Numbered from the stretch's first letter, positions 20,701 through 27,497 are shown. The stretch is DNA of 47,627 bases from Kiritimatiellia bacterium (GCA_016783565.1 JADHWI010000017.1:1-47627); one strand, 5' to 3'. Notes: generated by a model from the sequence alone, not told the origin. Made by a program: numbers and translations.

Positions 20701-21556
20701 TGCTGGGTGACGCCACACCCGCCGATGCTCCCATTCCAGGGATGAAGTGCACGGTTTCGTAGCTCCAGCCGGACCCGTTCCATGCGGAGTATTGAATACC
20801 GCTGTCGTCGACACAAACGATGTGCGCTTGGTCCGACGCGTCGAGGGCGATTGCGGTGCGTTCCGCAAGCACGTCGCCAGCTCGAATGGTCGTGGTGGAC
20901 CATGCTGATCCCGTCCAGTAGGTGTACTTAAGATTCGATTCAAACACATAGGCGATGTGGGTGCGTCCGGAAGAGTCGATGGCTATTGACGCCGCCTTAC
21001 CGCCGCTTTCGACCTCTTCTGCTGTGGCCCAACTTGCCCCCGTCTTGGCTCTGTACCATAGATCGCCGTAGGTGGCGTTGTGATAGGCTACACGCGGCAG
21101 ATCATTGCTTGTAAGCCCGATTGCCGTGTACTGCCCCACATCTCCGGGTGAATTGTCGAGAGTGACGGGCGTTCCGGCGGCACCCACCACGTATTTTAGT
21201 TCGCCTCTCGTGACGGTACCGATAATGGGAATTGTCTCTTGGTAGGTATAGTAGTAGCTGATGTGCGGCACGCCGGAACGGTCAACGGCGATGCTGCAGT
21301 GGCGCCCTCGGTCGCCGCTGGCGTCGACAGTTTCAACGTGCCACGTGTCATTTGATAAAACGGTGTAACGCAAGTCGTCGCTGTCGTCTGAAAAGTAGGC
21401 GATGTGAGGGGTTCCATCCGGCGTAGCGGCGATGCTGTTGTAGAATCCGGATGTGCCGGTTTCATCCACCAGCGAAGTCTCGGGAAGCCATTGTTCTCCT
21501 TGAGAAACAGATAATGAACACAGTAAAACTATGATGACGGTTAAGAATCGGTTCAT
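14702..21556 (-). CDS. Giant secreted surface protein: propeller, Ca-repeat stalk, beta-helix, DUF11, Calx-beta
   Basis: 2284 residues with a signal peptide (FLTVIIVLLCSLSVSQG). Residues ~25-370 hold about seven blade repeats with motifs such as GTPHIAYFSDDS and GRTHIAYVFES, a beta-propeller. Residues ~370-1255 are dozens of Asp-rich thrombospondin-type-3-like repeats (DSDSDDDGLSDGEEVNTY), expected to bind calcium and form a rigid stalk; residues ~787-1031 are five near-identical 49-residue units. Residues ~1258-1750 form a right-handed beta-helix (GGGIYLDTGGTVVNCTIAS). A DUF11 domain (~1752-1865), a Calx-beta-like domain (~1875-1980) and a C-terminal region with one more Asp-rich repeat follow. 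No sorting anchor is visible at the end. Likely an adhesin or glycan-binding surface fibre; function inferred from architecture only. Confidence 0.9.
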   Translation of the reverse strand: MNRFLTVIIVLLCSLSVSQGEQWLPETSLVDETGTSGFYNSIAATPDGTPHIAYFSDDSDDLRYTVLSNDTWHVETVDASGDRGRHCSIAVDRSGVPHISYYYTYQETIPIIGTVTRGELKYVVGAAGTPVTLDNSPGDVGQYTAIGLTSNDLPRVAYHNATYGDLWYRAKTGASWATAEEVESGGKAASIAIDSSGRTHIAYVFESNLKYTYWTGSAWSTTTIRAGDVLAERTAIALDASDQAHIVCVDDSGIQYSAWNGSGWSYETVHFIPGMGASAGVASPSIVLDSAGRTCISYYGDFTGDGEAVVVVVRTGVDEWTPTWVADGLTPGGQTSLAIDTNGIMHVSYFNSGAGSLWYGKVAPDSDEDWLPDWWEMKYYNDLDEDGFSDTDGDGAICYTEYENGTDPTVADGSGGDEWDRDGDGLSNDDETGTHGTDPDDPDSDDDGLLDGVEVGYHLLWDSFEEPAIEDWWTNGGDQVWTIDSSTSQDESQSARSGVISDGQSSTLELEAVLLGEGSMSFWYRTSCETNSDHLRFSTNGTTYATYSGSNDWPLAYVDGIPAGTNTFRWTYEKDSSGSAGDDAVWIDAVYVGVTAIGSSPTNSDSDADGLLDGEEVNTYGTSPTLADTDNDGLSDSNEVHNLPTDPTLYDTDGDLLSDGEEVNTYKTNPIDADSDDDGLTDEEEVEMYLTDPWDTDTDDDGIEDRAEIYTTFTDPKDSDSDDDGLSDGEEVNTYGTLPKDSDTDNDELSDGAEVNTYTTDPKDDDSDDDGLLDGAEVNTHSTNPKDNDSDNDDMPDGWEVTQTLNPTNASDAATDIEPDGLSNLEEYQNGTDPRDADSDNDLIPDGWEVTQTLNPTNGTDAATDIEPDGLSNLEEYQNGTDPRDADSDHDSMPDGWEVDNTLNPTNGTDAATDIEPDGLSNLEEYQNGTDPRDADSDHDSMPDGWEVTQTLNPTNASDAATDIEPDGLSNLEEYQNGTDPRDADSDHDSIPDGWEVDNTLNPTNGTDAATDIEPDGLSNLEEYQNGTDPFEWDTDHDTIPDGWEAAYTPPLSPTNGLDGALDSDADGLINSNEYIHSCNPTLADSESDGMPDGWEVEYNLNPTNSDALLDPDTDGLNNLSEYQNGTDPHVWDTDQDGLSDGDEVSVHQTDPRKSDSDDDGIPDVWEVQHDLQPTVDDAGMDADADGLDNLAEYQAGTNPRDADSDHDTMPDKWEIDNGLHPMDDDSSADPDGDNLTNLQEYQLGTNPQVADNDDPAYPSTYYVATNSLSNGPGTAWSNAFHTIQAAVNASSSGDTVVVGDGTYVLTNVVTVAKGIRLTSLAGYEHTILDGNYPMTTNRCLYVSHQDAMLDGFTITRGRDNDSGGGVYCYQAQLIRNCVIVSNSADRGAGIVIYEDSTLQNCDIRYNMGGDCGGVAAFNGRILDCRITSNTASESLGVGGVLCVNAVVSNSTISGNSGLYYGGLWFSGGTIKDSTICGNDGFYGSVYGQSPGGLLTDCHIVSNTAEYGGGIYLDTGGTVVNCTIASNTADRHGGGVYIKTSGVVDHCIISNNVCSDHGGGIYISGTSVGNRKVFGSKITDNRASSWGGGAYLYADGLLRNCQITDNRATDAGGVYITGSAALESCTVSANAATNSTSLAGGIRCHEGGTVSNSIVYHNTSALGNGNYHHSSSSPSNFYYSCTTPALPGTGNTDQMPKFVGWTAGDYRLTAFSPCVDAGTNQTWMSTAHDLDGRPRILNGRPDMGAYEYLALVVDLWITQDVDNIAPRQADVVTYTLSVTNAGTVEATGVQATDLLPAGITHQSNDGGGRYNWLTGVWNIETLPAQTSTVLHIVAKVDIGTAGNMMTNIATVAWEGTDIELSNNTAEVALRVQDPGVFRFQSSRVVRDERRREAAVTVLRERGADGDTTVNFSTKDQTAVQIADYIPTNGVLVFTNGQTMGIVTVEICNDASLEGHEYLNLNLSGPSNYAEMGSPAETALIIQDDEAVRVFGWWDFSQILPVASRSGLPVVLDEASDSWTVVTNGTAGAAWRFDDPGSRGNLTGGSNGFALADSAFFDVDGMDTELRTPCLALTNMRSVTLSFKTDFLAGSGSTADVDVSTNGAIGPWSNVWRKSSVDYRGAATEDVNISDLASGQSNVMIRFHYVAASVSGWWQVDEIEIRGEADDDHDGMPDWWETFYGLTPDAPPGFDSDQDGLTDLDEYWVDTDPSRSTNRLAIIDVRVTDGAILKFLSSPFVKYSLDRKDTLLPGAWSNIVNDVYGVGGAQTFQDPGVSRIHYYRIRGRR
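18464..19198 (-). repeat. Five tandem 147-bp units inside the giant surface gene
   Basis: The units encode 49 residues each, beginning DADSDHDSMPDGWEV and ending EEYQNGTDPR. The 147-base period was checked between 18613 and 18760. Units differ mainly at two places, VTQ or VDN and NAS or NGT, in mixed combinations, which suggests recombination between units. Confidence 0.9.
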
Positions 21557-21716
21557 GTAGGCACTCCCTCCATTAGCACCAAGTTGTCAGATTTAGGGTG
21601 ATTTTTCAAGAAGTGGATGAAAAAAAATCCAGCAACGACGTGTGGAGTTGTTGTCCAGAAGCGGCGTTCTTTCGCTGCGCTCAGGTTACGTTTACCACGC
21701 CGTCGGCATGGCGATG

Positions 21717-22640
21717 CTACATCCCTGGACTTTTGAGGAGTGTTGCCAGTTTGTATAGGACCATGAAGACGGCGATGAGGACAACGAAGCCGAAATATTT
21801 TCGGATGGAACGGGCCGTGATTTTTTTCTGGATCGCTGCGCCTGTCTTTGTGCCGATCAGTGCTCCGCAAATCAGGAATGCGGCCAGCAGGTAGTGAACA
21901 TTTCCGTTGAATGTGTGGAAGAATGATGAGAACAAGGATGAGCCAAACACCAGCATGGTGGATGTCAGGGCTGCATATTTTGTCTCTTGCCCGATCACGT
22001 AGAACAGCAGAGGCATCATAATGACTCCGCCGCCGATTCCCAATAAGCCGCTGAGAAAGCCCATGCCGAATCCCAGCATCATCAGCACGGGTGCGCTGAA
22101 CGGTCCGGAGGGGATCGTATGGCATTGCACCAGCGGGGGAATTCGGATGCAGGCCAGCAACCCCTTGTGGTCATCATCATGCTCGATGTGGCGGCGCAGA
22201 TAAAAGTTGTCGAAGAGAAGCCATCCGGCGATCAGTGAAAGGAATATGCAGAAGAATGTAGTGAAGAAGAATTCCTGCATAGGCATTGTGTTGCCTGCGA
22301 CGGTGATGGTCCCCATATCGCGCAGATGGCTGACGACGCGTACGCCCACGTAGGTGCCCATGGGAATGCCGATGCCGGTGAGAGCTGCGATGCGTATACA
22401 GGATATTCTACGGTCTAAATGGTGGTACAGTGAGAATCCGGAGGCGAAAAGAATCTGGCACGTGCTGGTGCCGACGGCGAGATTGTAGGGTATGCCCAGG
22501 AATAAATTCAGGGCGGGAGTAATAATAAAGCCGCCACCAGCGCCGAAAAGTCCGGTCAGCAGGCCGGTGCTCAGTCCCAGGATGAGTCCGCCAACGGGAA
22601 GGCGTAAGCATGCCCATAGGGTTTCCAGTGTCATTTCCAT
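21717..22640 (-). CDS. TauE/SafE (TSUP) family membrane transporter
   Basis: 307 residues with about eight hydrophobic helices arranged as two related halves. Each half opens with the glycine-rich family motif: LSTGLLTGLFGAGGGFIITP near residue 25 and MGFLSGLLGIGGGVIMMPLL near residue 185. The loop between halves is longer and more charged than usual (HIEHDDDHKG, near residue 150). Family members export or import small anions such as sulfite, sulfoacetate or taurine-derived compounds; the substrate cannot be told here. It is encoded just upstream of the giant surface gene (160-bp gap) but shares no obvious function with it. Confidence 0.88.
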   Translation of the reverse strand: MEMTLETLWACLRLPVGGLILGLSTGLLTGLFGAGGGFIITPALNLFLGIPYNLAVGTSTCQILFASGFSLYHHLDRRISCIRIAALTGIGIPMGTYVGVRVVSHLRDMGTITVAGNTMPMQEFFFTTFFCIFLSLIAGWLLFDNFYLRRHIEHDDDHKGLLACIRIPPLVQCHTIPSGPFSAPVLMMLGFGMGFLSGLLGIGGGVIMMPLLFYVIGQETKYAALTSTMLVFGSSLFSSFFHTFNGNVHYLLAAFLICGALIGTKTGAAIQKKITARSIRKYFGFVVLIAVFMVLYKLATLLKSPGM

Positions 22641-22716
22641 ACTATAGGACCATACCGCATGGGAACGAAGGTTTCCATGTTAGAGTTAGTAACGTGAAAA
22701 TGTTATTCTTTAGCGG

Positions 22717-22746
22717 TTGACGCTCTGGAACGAGATGGCGTAAGCT
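22717..22746 (+). promoter_or_regulatory. Promoter candidate for the leu leader
   Basis: TTGACG (22717-22722), an 18-base spacer and TAAGCT (22741-22746). The leader ATG is at 22756, so transcripts would have almost no untranslated leader before it. The -10 is weak. Confidence 0.35.
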
Positions 22747-22755
22747 ATAGGGACT

Positions 22756-22878
22756 ATGGAGATTATTTCGATCATCATGATGTTGACCGGTGCATTGTTA
22801 TTCGCTTTGCTCGAAGGGCTTTTGTGCCTTTCCCGGGAGCCGGTGCGCGTCACGGTGAAAGCATCGCATTGCGATTGA
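22756..22878 (+). CDS. Candidate branched-chain-rich leader peptide upstream of leuA
   Basis: A 40-residue frame, ATG at 22756 and TGA at 22876. Residues 3-25 are dominated by branched-chain amino acids (IISIIMMLTGALLFALLEGL): eight Leu and four Ile within 23 residues, with Leu codons at 22783, 22795, 22798, 22807, 22810, 22819, 22822 and 22828. A strong terminator starts 26 bases after its stop and leuA starts just beyond, the layout of a ribosome-mediated attenuator. It could instead be a small one-pass membrane protein, since the same stretch is hydrophobic. Its ribosome site is weak (AGGGA too close to the ATG). Confidence 0.5.
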   Translation: MEIISIIMMLTGALLFALLEGLLCLSREPVRVTVKASHCD

Positions 22879-22909
22879 GAGGATCACCAAGTTAGGAAAG
22901 ACGCCCACC
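22842..22909 (+). promoter_or_regulatory. Possible antiterminator pairing for leuA
   Basis: GGTGCGCGTC (22842-22851, inside the leader frame) can pair with GACGCCCACC (22900-22909) at 9 of 10 positions. The second strand covers most of the left arm of the terminator at 22904-22935, so the two structures exclude each other. Confidence 0.45.
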
Positions 22910-22935
22910 GCAAAGGTAACCGCGGTGGGTTTTTT
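22904..22935 (+). terminator. Intrinsic terminator / attenuator before leuA
   Basis: CCCACCGC (22904-22911) pairs perfectly with GCGGTGGG (22922-22929) across a 10-base loop and is followed by six T. The leuA ATG is only 14 bases past the T-run, so this sits within the leuA leader rather than after an unrelated gene. Confidence 0.85.
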
Positions 22936-22949
22936 GTTGGGGATGAGCC

Positions 22950-24608
22950 ATGAAGAAAAAAGATAAAAATAGAATCAGGATATTTGATACGACACTACGC
23001 GATGGCGAACAGTCGCCTGGCGCAAGTCTGGATCATCGTGAAAAGCTGGAAATTGCTCAGCAACTTGCAGCGTTAGGTGTGGATGTGATTGAGGCCGGAT
23101 TTCCGATTGCCTCGCCCGGAGACTTTGCTGCGGTCAATGCGATTGCGCAAAAGGTGAAAGGGCCTTCTGTGTGCGGACTGGCGCGTTGCGTCAATGCGGA
23201 CATTGAGCGCTGCGCCGAAGCCGTGGCTCCGGCGAAGAAGCCGCGCATTCACGTGTTTCTGGCCACCTCAGCCATTCATCGCAAGTTCAAGCTGCGTAAA
23301 GCACGAGCCGAGATTATCAAGCAGGCCGTCGCATCGGTAACCTATGCGCGGAAATTCTGTAAGGATGTGGAGTTCAGTCCGGAGGATGCCTCGCGAACGG
23401 AATCCGACTTCCTGGCGCAAGTGGTCGAGGCGGCTATCGATGCGGGGGCCGGCACGATTAATATTCCTGATACCGTGGGATACAGCGTTCCGGAAGAATT
23501 TGGTGCCGTGATTGCGCGTCTTTACGATTCGGTGCCGAACATTGATGATGCGGTGATTAGCGTGCATTGTCACAATGATCTTGGCCTGGCGGTGTCGAAT
23601 TCGCTGGCAGCGGCTGTGAGTGGCGCGCGGCAGATAGAATGTACTATTAATGGTCTGGGCGAACGCGCCGGTAATGCTGCACTGGAAGAGATCGTGATGG
23701 CGTTGAAGACGCGCTCCGATCAGTTTGATGACTTGTACACAGGAATCAACCTGAAGAAGATTGTTCCGGTCAGTCGTCTGGTCAGTCGCCTGACCGGTAT
23801 GCCGGTCCAGCGCAACAAGGCTATTGTGGGTGCCAATGCGTTCTCGCATTCGTCAGGGGTTCATCAGGATGGGGTGATCAAGAAGCGTGCGACGTATGAG
23901 ATTATTGATCCGGCTGATGTGGGTCTGCATGATGGGGCGGAGCTGGTGCTGAGCAAACTTTCTGGAAAGAATGGATTGCGCCAGGCGCTGACGCGCGTGG
24001 GCATTTCTCTGAATGATGATGAGCTGGCAAGTGCCTATGAGCGGTTCATAGCATTGGCGGATAAGAAGAAAGTGGTCTATGACGACGATCTGATTATGAT
24101 TGCCAGTGAGCAGATGGAAGACACGCACAATCTTTATACGCTGGATTATCTGCACGTATCGGCCGGTACGGGTACGGTTCCTACTGCGACCGTGCGAGTC
24201 TGCAAGGGTGACGAGTTGCTGCAGGATGCGGCTTGTGGTGATGGTCCGGTGGATGCTGCGCTCAAGACCATTGATCGGCTGACAGAGGTGCAGGGGCGCC
24301 TGATTGATTTTTCTCTGCAGGCCGTTACCATTGGTAAGGATGCCATGGGTGAGGTGAGTCTGCGCGTGGCTTTTGGTGACAGTGTCGTTAGCGCCAAAGC
24401 TGCCAGCACAGATATTGTGGAGGCAGGTGCCAAGGCCTACCTGTCCTGTGTAAATCGTCATCTGTGTAAGCAGAGTGAGGCTGATGAAACTGCCGCACAA
24501 TTGCGAAAAGCGACGCGCAAAAAAGCGACACGTAAAAAGGCGGTACGCAAACGTGCCGCTGTGAAGCCGTCTGCAAAGAAGAAGGCACCAGCGCGTAAGC
24601 GCAAATAG
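22950..24608 (+). CDS. leuA: 2-isopropylmalate synthase with basic C-terminal tail
   Basis: 552 residues. Catalyses condensation of acetyl-CoA with 2-oxoisovalerate, the first step of leucine synthesis. Visible motifs: TLRDGEQSPGASLDHREKLE (acceptor/metal site), VIEAGFPIASPGDF, the metal-binding HCHNDLGLAVSNS, INGLGERAGNAALEE and SGVHQDGVIKKRATYEII, followed by the C-terminal leucine-sensing domain. GGGGA precedes the ATG. The enzyme normally ends near residue 515. Here ~36 extra residues follow, 19 of them Lys or Arg (ATRKKATRKKAVRKR and KKKAPARKRK), resembling histone-H1-like tails. It is followed by aroE after eight bases. A citramalate synthase is possible but less likely from the motifs. 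Confidence 0.93.
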   Translation: MKKKDKNRIRIFDTTLRDGEQSPGASLDHREKLEIAQQLAALGVDVIEAGFPIASPGDFAAVNAIAQKVKGPSVCGLARCVNADIERCAEAVAPAKKPRIHVFLATSAIHRKFKLRKARAEIIKQAVASVTYARKFCKDVEFSPEDASRTESDFLAQVVEAAIDAGAGTINIPDTVGYSVPEEFGAVIARLYDSVPNIDDAVISVHCHNDLGLAVSNSLAAAVSGARQIECTINGLGERAGNAALEEIVMALKTRSDQFDDLYTGINLKKIVPVSRLVSRLTGMPVQRNKAIVGANAFSHSSGVHQDGVIKKRATYEIIDPADVGLHDGAELVLSKLSGKNGLRQALTRVGISLNDDELASAYERFIALADKKKVVYDDDLIMIASEQMEDTHNLYTLDYLHVSAGTGTVPTATVRVCKGDELLQDAACGDGPVDAALKTIDRLTEVQGRLIDFSLQAVTIGKDAMGEVSLRVAFGDSVVSAKAASTDIVEAGAKAYLSCVNRHLCKQSEADETAAQLRKATRKKATRKKAVRKRAAVKPSAKKKAPARKRK

Positions 24609-24616
24609 GAGCAATA

Positions 24617-25486
24617 ATGAAGCTGAGTGGTCATACGCGACCTTATGCGGTTCTCGGGCATCCTATCGGACATACATTGTCTCCCGTGATGCACAACAGT
24701 TCTTTCAAGTCGCTGGGGAGGGATGCCATCTACCTGGCATTTGACGTAGAGCCGGATGCGTTGATGGATGTGTTGCCGGCAATGAAGGCTATGGGGTTTG
24801 GCGGAGTCAATCTTACGGTCCCTCTCAAGGAGGTGGCATTTCGTGGTTTTGAAGAACTTGATCCCAGCGCGGAGAGTCTTGGCGCTGTCAATACGGTTGA
24901 ATTCACGGATGCGGGAATGATTGGACACAACACCGATGGTGAAGGTTTTCTGCTGGCATTGAAAGAGACCTTTGGTTCCAGTCCCCGGGATCGGCGCGTA
25001 TTCGTTTTGGGTGCAGGTGGTGCGGGTCGCGCTTTGGCAATCACGTGTGCTGTGGCTGGCGCGAAGGAGATCATTATTACGGACGTGGACGCGGATCGTT
25101 CACTAAAGGTGATTGAAGAAATTCAGGATCTGTCGCCGACAACGCATATGCGCAGTGTGCCACCTAGTCCTGAATCCTGGAATATGGTATGTTCGGAAGC
25201 GGATCTGATCGTGCAGTGCACGCCTGTGGGCATGAGAGTGGAAGATGAGCCTTTGTTGCCTGCCTCGGCCTTCCGCCCGTGGCAGGAGGTGTTCGACCTG
25301 GTGTATATGTATCCTGAAACCGGCATCATGAAGATGGCGCGTGAAAGTGGTGCATCGGTTAGCAATGGGCTGGGTATGTTGTTGCACCAGGGTGCAAAGG
25401 CGTATCATATTTGGACCGGGCAGGAGCCCGATGTGCAGGCTATGCGGTCGGCTTTGGAGGCTGAGGTATATGGCGGGACTGACTGA
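24617..25486 (+). CDS. aroE: Shikimate dehydrogenase
   Basis: 289 residues. Reduces 3-dehydroshikimate to shikimate with NADPH in aromatic amino-acid synthesis. Motifs: GHPIGHTLSPVMHNSSF (substrate-binding serines), NLTVPLKE with the catalytic lysine, HNTDGEGF with the catalytic aspartate, the Rossmann loop VLGAGGAGRALA and the ending NGLGMLLHQGAKAYHIWTGQ. Length is normal. AGGAG lies about six bases before the ATG. The eight-base gap after leuA implies co-transcription and control by the leuA attenuator if that is real. Confidence 0.96.
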   Translation: MKLSGHTRPYAVLGHPIGHTLSPVMHNSSFKSLGRDAIYLAFDVEPDALMDVLPAMKAMGFGGVNLTVPLKEVAFRGFEELDPSAESLGAVNTVEFTDAGMIGHNTDGEGFLLALKETFGSSPRDRRVFVLGAGGAGRALAITCAVAGAKEIIITDVDADRSLKVIEEIQDLSPTTHMRSVPPSPESWNMVCSEADLIVQCTPVGMRVEDEPLLPASAFRPWQEVFDLVYMYPETGIMKMARESGASVSNGLGMLLHQGAKAYHIWTGQEPDVQAMRSALEAEVYGGTD

Positions 25487-25512
25487 GGTCGTCTGGCGCG
25501 AAAGGAGTGTTT

Positions 25513-26418
25513 GTGGTTATTCCCTATGATATGCCGCCCCTTTCGCTGACTGTATTTCCTTTGTGGTACACGTTTTTCTGTTTGCTGGCTTTTGTGTGGG
25601 GGTCGTGCATTGGCAGTTTTATGAATGCGTGTATTTATCGTATTCCGCATGGTCTCTCGGTTTCTTTTCCGCGTTCGTTTTGCCCTACCTGTCACATGAA
25701 AGTGGCTTGGTTTGATAATATTCCGATTTTCAGTTGGTTGGTGCTGCGTGGGCGTTGCCGATGTTGTCGCAGCTATATCAGTCCGCGGTATCTTCTGGTG
25801 GAAGTCCTCGTGGGCATTCTCTTCCTGTTGACCTGGTTCAAGTATGACATGGTTATGGACGGTCGTCTGTTGGGCTTGGACCCGATCATGCACTGGCAGG
25901 TAGTTTTTTGTTACTGGTTGGTTGTTGCAGGACTGGTGTTGGGTACGTTTGTGGACTTCGAGCATTTCATCATTCCGGATCGTGTCACGATTGGCGGCAT
26001 GATTGTGGGTGTGCCTTTGAGTGTGGTTGTGCCTCAGCTTCACGGGGTGGAGCGCATGTGGGAAGGTGGTCTGTGGTCGTTGGTGGGCCTGGCGGTCGGT
26101 TTCTTTCTGCTCTGGATGGTAGGCTGGGTGGGACGGCTGATTTTCAAGAAAGAGGCCATGGGTTTTGGTGATGTTAAATTGATGGGGGCTATTGGTGCTT
26201 TCTTTGGTTGGCAGGCCGTTGTTTTCACGTTGGTCGTGTCATCGTTTATCGGTTCGGCTATTGGCATTGCATTGGTGTTGGGCGGAAAGCGTCAGATGCA
26301 AAGCAGGATTCCCTACGGTCCTTACCTGTCTCTGGCCGTATTGATATGGATGTACTGGGGGCAGCGACTTGTGCAGGTATATGTTGACCTGATGACCTTG
26401 GGTGTGGGGCTGGATTAG
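25513..26418 (+). CDS. pilD: Type IV prepilin peptidase (A24 family)
   Basis: 301 residues from GTG at 25513, chosen because AAAGGAG ends five bases upstream; the GTG at 25507 overlaps that site. Inner-membrane aspartic protease that cleaves and N-methylates prepilins. The cytoplasmic loop contains the zinc cysteines CPTC and CRCC near residues 55-80, after GSCIGSFMNACIYRIP. The two catalytic aspartates appear in TFVDFEHFIIPDR and GFGDVKLMGAIGAFFGW. About eight hydrophobic helices. It is carried on a biosynthetic operon rather than with pilus genes; a pilT ATPase is 12 kb away. Confidence 0.94.
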   Translation: MVIPYDMPPLSLTVFPLWYTFFCLLAFVWGSCIGSFMNACIYRIPHGLSVSFPRSFCPTCHMKVAWFDNIPIFSWLVLRGRCRCCRSYISPRYLLVEVLVGILFLLTWFKYDMVMDGRLLGLDPIMHWQVVFCYWLVVAGLVLGTFVDFEHFIIPDRVTIGGMIVGVPLSVVVPQLHGVERMWEGGLWSLVGLAVGFFLLWMVGWVGRLIFKKEAMGFGDVKLMGAIGAFFGWQAVVFTLVVSSFIGSAIGIALVLGGKRQMQSRIPYGPYLSLAVLIWMYWGQRLVQVYVDLMTLGVGLD

Positions 26419-26786
26419 TTCGCGCGCGGCCAGGTCTTGATGATTTGGATGATGTCGCGTACAAAAGCGCATTCACACGGCACGGGGCAGGGCTCCAGTG
26501 AGCCTTGGCGCACACAATAACTGGGGCAGGCTGCGTTTCCTGTGGCTCGTGTTGTGAAGATTTCCCCTTCGTGCAAGTTTTCAAAGCTTTTCACCGTCAC
26601 GGCAATCGTAGTGCCGCAAGTATGTGTGAACAGAAAGTAACCTAGCGAAAGGTGGCCGAAGTTTGCCTGATATCCAATGAGGCGCAAATCCGGGTCGGCA
26701 AGAAAGTCCTCTTGCGTAGACCAGTGATGCTTGCACATGGTACAGCGCTTAAACGTACTCTTATTCTCTTGAGCTTGATTGGGCAT
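26415..26786 (-). CDS. Cysteine-rich conserved protein of unknown function
   Basis: 123 residues. Two zinc-finger-like cysteine pairs: CTMCKHHW near residue 15 and a C-terminal set, CPSYCVRQGSLEPCPVPCEC (five cysteines). A single cysteine lies in FLFTHTCGTTIAV. The pattern suggests a metal-binding or redox protein, soluble, with no signal peptide. Similar small proteins occur in deltaproteobacteria and PVC genomes as far as I recall, without assigned role. It converges on pilD, the two stops overlapping by four bases, with no terminator between. Confidence 0.7.
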   Translation of the reverse strand: MPNQAQENKSTFKRCTMCKHHWSTQEDFLADPDLRLIGYQANFGHLSLGYFLFTHTCGTTIAVTVKSFENLHEGEIFTTRATGNAACPSYCVRQGSLEPCPVPCECAFVRDIIQIIKTWPRAN

Positions 26787-26935
26787 GGTTGTCTTGGAGC
26801 TTCATGCGCAGTATGCCGTTTTGCTCATGAAGTGTCTCCCCTCCGCTCCTTGAATAAAACTCGTTAAAATAATGCACCCATATCGTAACAAAAGTCACGA
26901 GTTGTTTTGTGAATTCTTGTTTTGAGCATTTTTAG

Positions 26936-27475
26936 ATGATTGAATCAGGTGTGATGAAATCAAGCCCGGATATAGGCAGCCCGATGATTCGCGAGCTACG
27001 AGAAACAGAGACTCGCGATCCATCCCTGTTCACGACTGTTATTGTGGATATGTTAACAACGGGAACGTCTGTAAAATTCACAGCAGTTGGTCGAAGTATG
27101 TTGCCTGCGATTCGTGCAGGGGATCGACTCACGGTGGTGCCGTGCAGTGTTGCCACTATTCAGAGGGGTGACGTGGCGTTGTATCGGCGCTACGGCGGGT
27201 TGACTGCTCACCGTGTCCTCGCGTTTGGCGGGAGCGGTAGTTCCTCTGTTATTCGTGTGCGCGGCGATGCATCGCGTGGTTGCATAGATGAGATTCCTTT
27301 CGATGATATGCTCGGATGCGTGACATGGGTAGAGCGCGGCGCACGGTCATTTCGTATGGATACACCGGTCAGAAGGTTTGCGGGGTTGTTGCGTGCGGCA
27401 ATGGGTACGTGGCGAGTGCGTGCAGGGCATGTTGTGAGAGGGGTGGTGTGTGTTTTCAGCAACCGGCGGCGGTAG
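26936..27475 (+). CDS. S26-family signal-peptidase-like protein (Ser/His type)
   Basis: 179 residues; start uncertain, no clear ribosome site before 26936. The core is FTAVGRSMLPAIRAGDRLTV with the nucleophilic serine, then RGDVALYRR, TAHRVL and VRGDASRGCIDE. Where bacterial signal peptidase I has a catalytic lysine, this protein has TAHRV with histidine, as in the SipW/archaeal type. No convincing transmembrane anchor is seen at either end, unlike full LepB. Substrate unknown; likely processes a small set of exported proteins. Confidence 0.75.
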   Translation: MIESGVMKSSPDIGSPMIRELRETETRDPSLFTTVIVDMLTTGTSVKFTAVGRSMLPAIRAGDRLTVVPCSVATIQRGDVALYRRYGGLTAHRVLAFGGSGSSSVIRVRGDASRGCIDEIPFDDMLGCVTWVERGARSFRMDTPVRRFAGLLRAAMGTWRVRAGHVVRGVVCVFSNRRR

Positions 27476-27497
27476 GGACGGCAGTCCCGTGCCGTCC
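27476..27497. other. GC-rich hairpin after the S26 gene
   Basis: GGACGGC (27476-27482) pairs exactly with GCCGTCC (27491-27497) around an 8-base loop, starting right after the stop codon and 63 bases from the convergent parC stop. No T-run follows, so termination is possible but weak. Confidence 0.45.

Noticed and set aside
21658-21716. GC-rich stretch (GCCATGCCGACGGCG-like) after the TSUP gene, resembling a dispersed intergenic repeat
   Set aside because: Only one copy is visible in this window, so repeat status cannot be supported.
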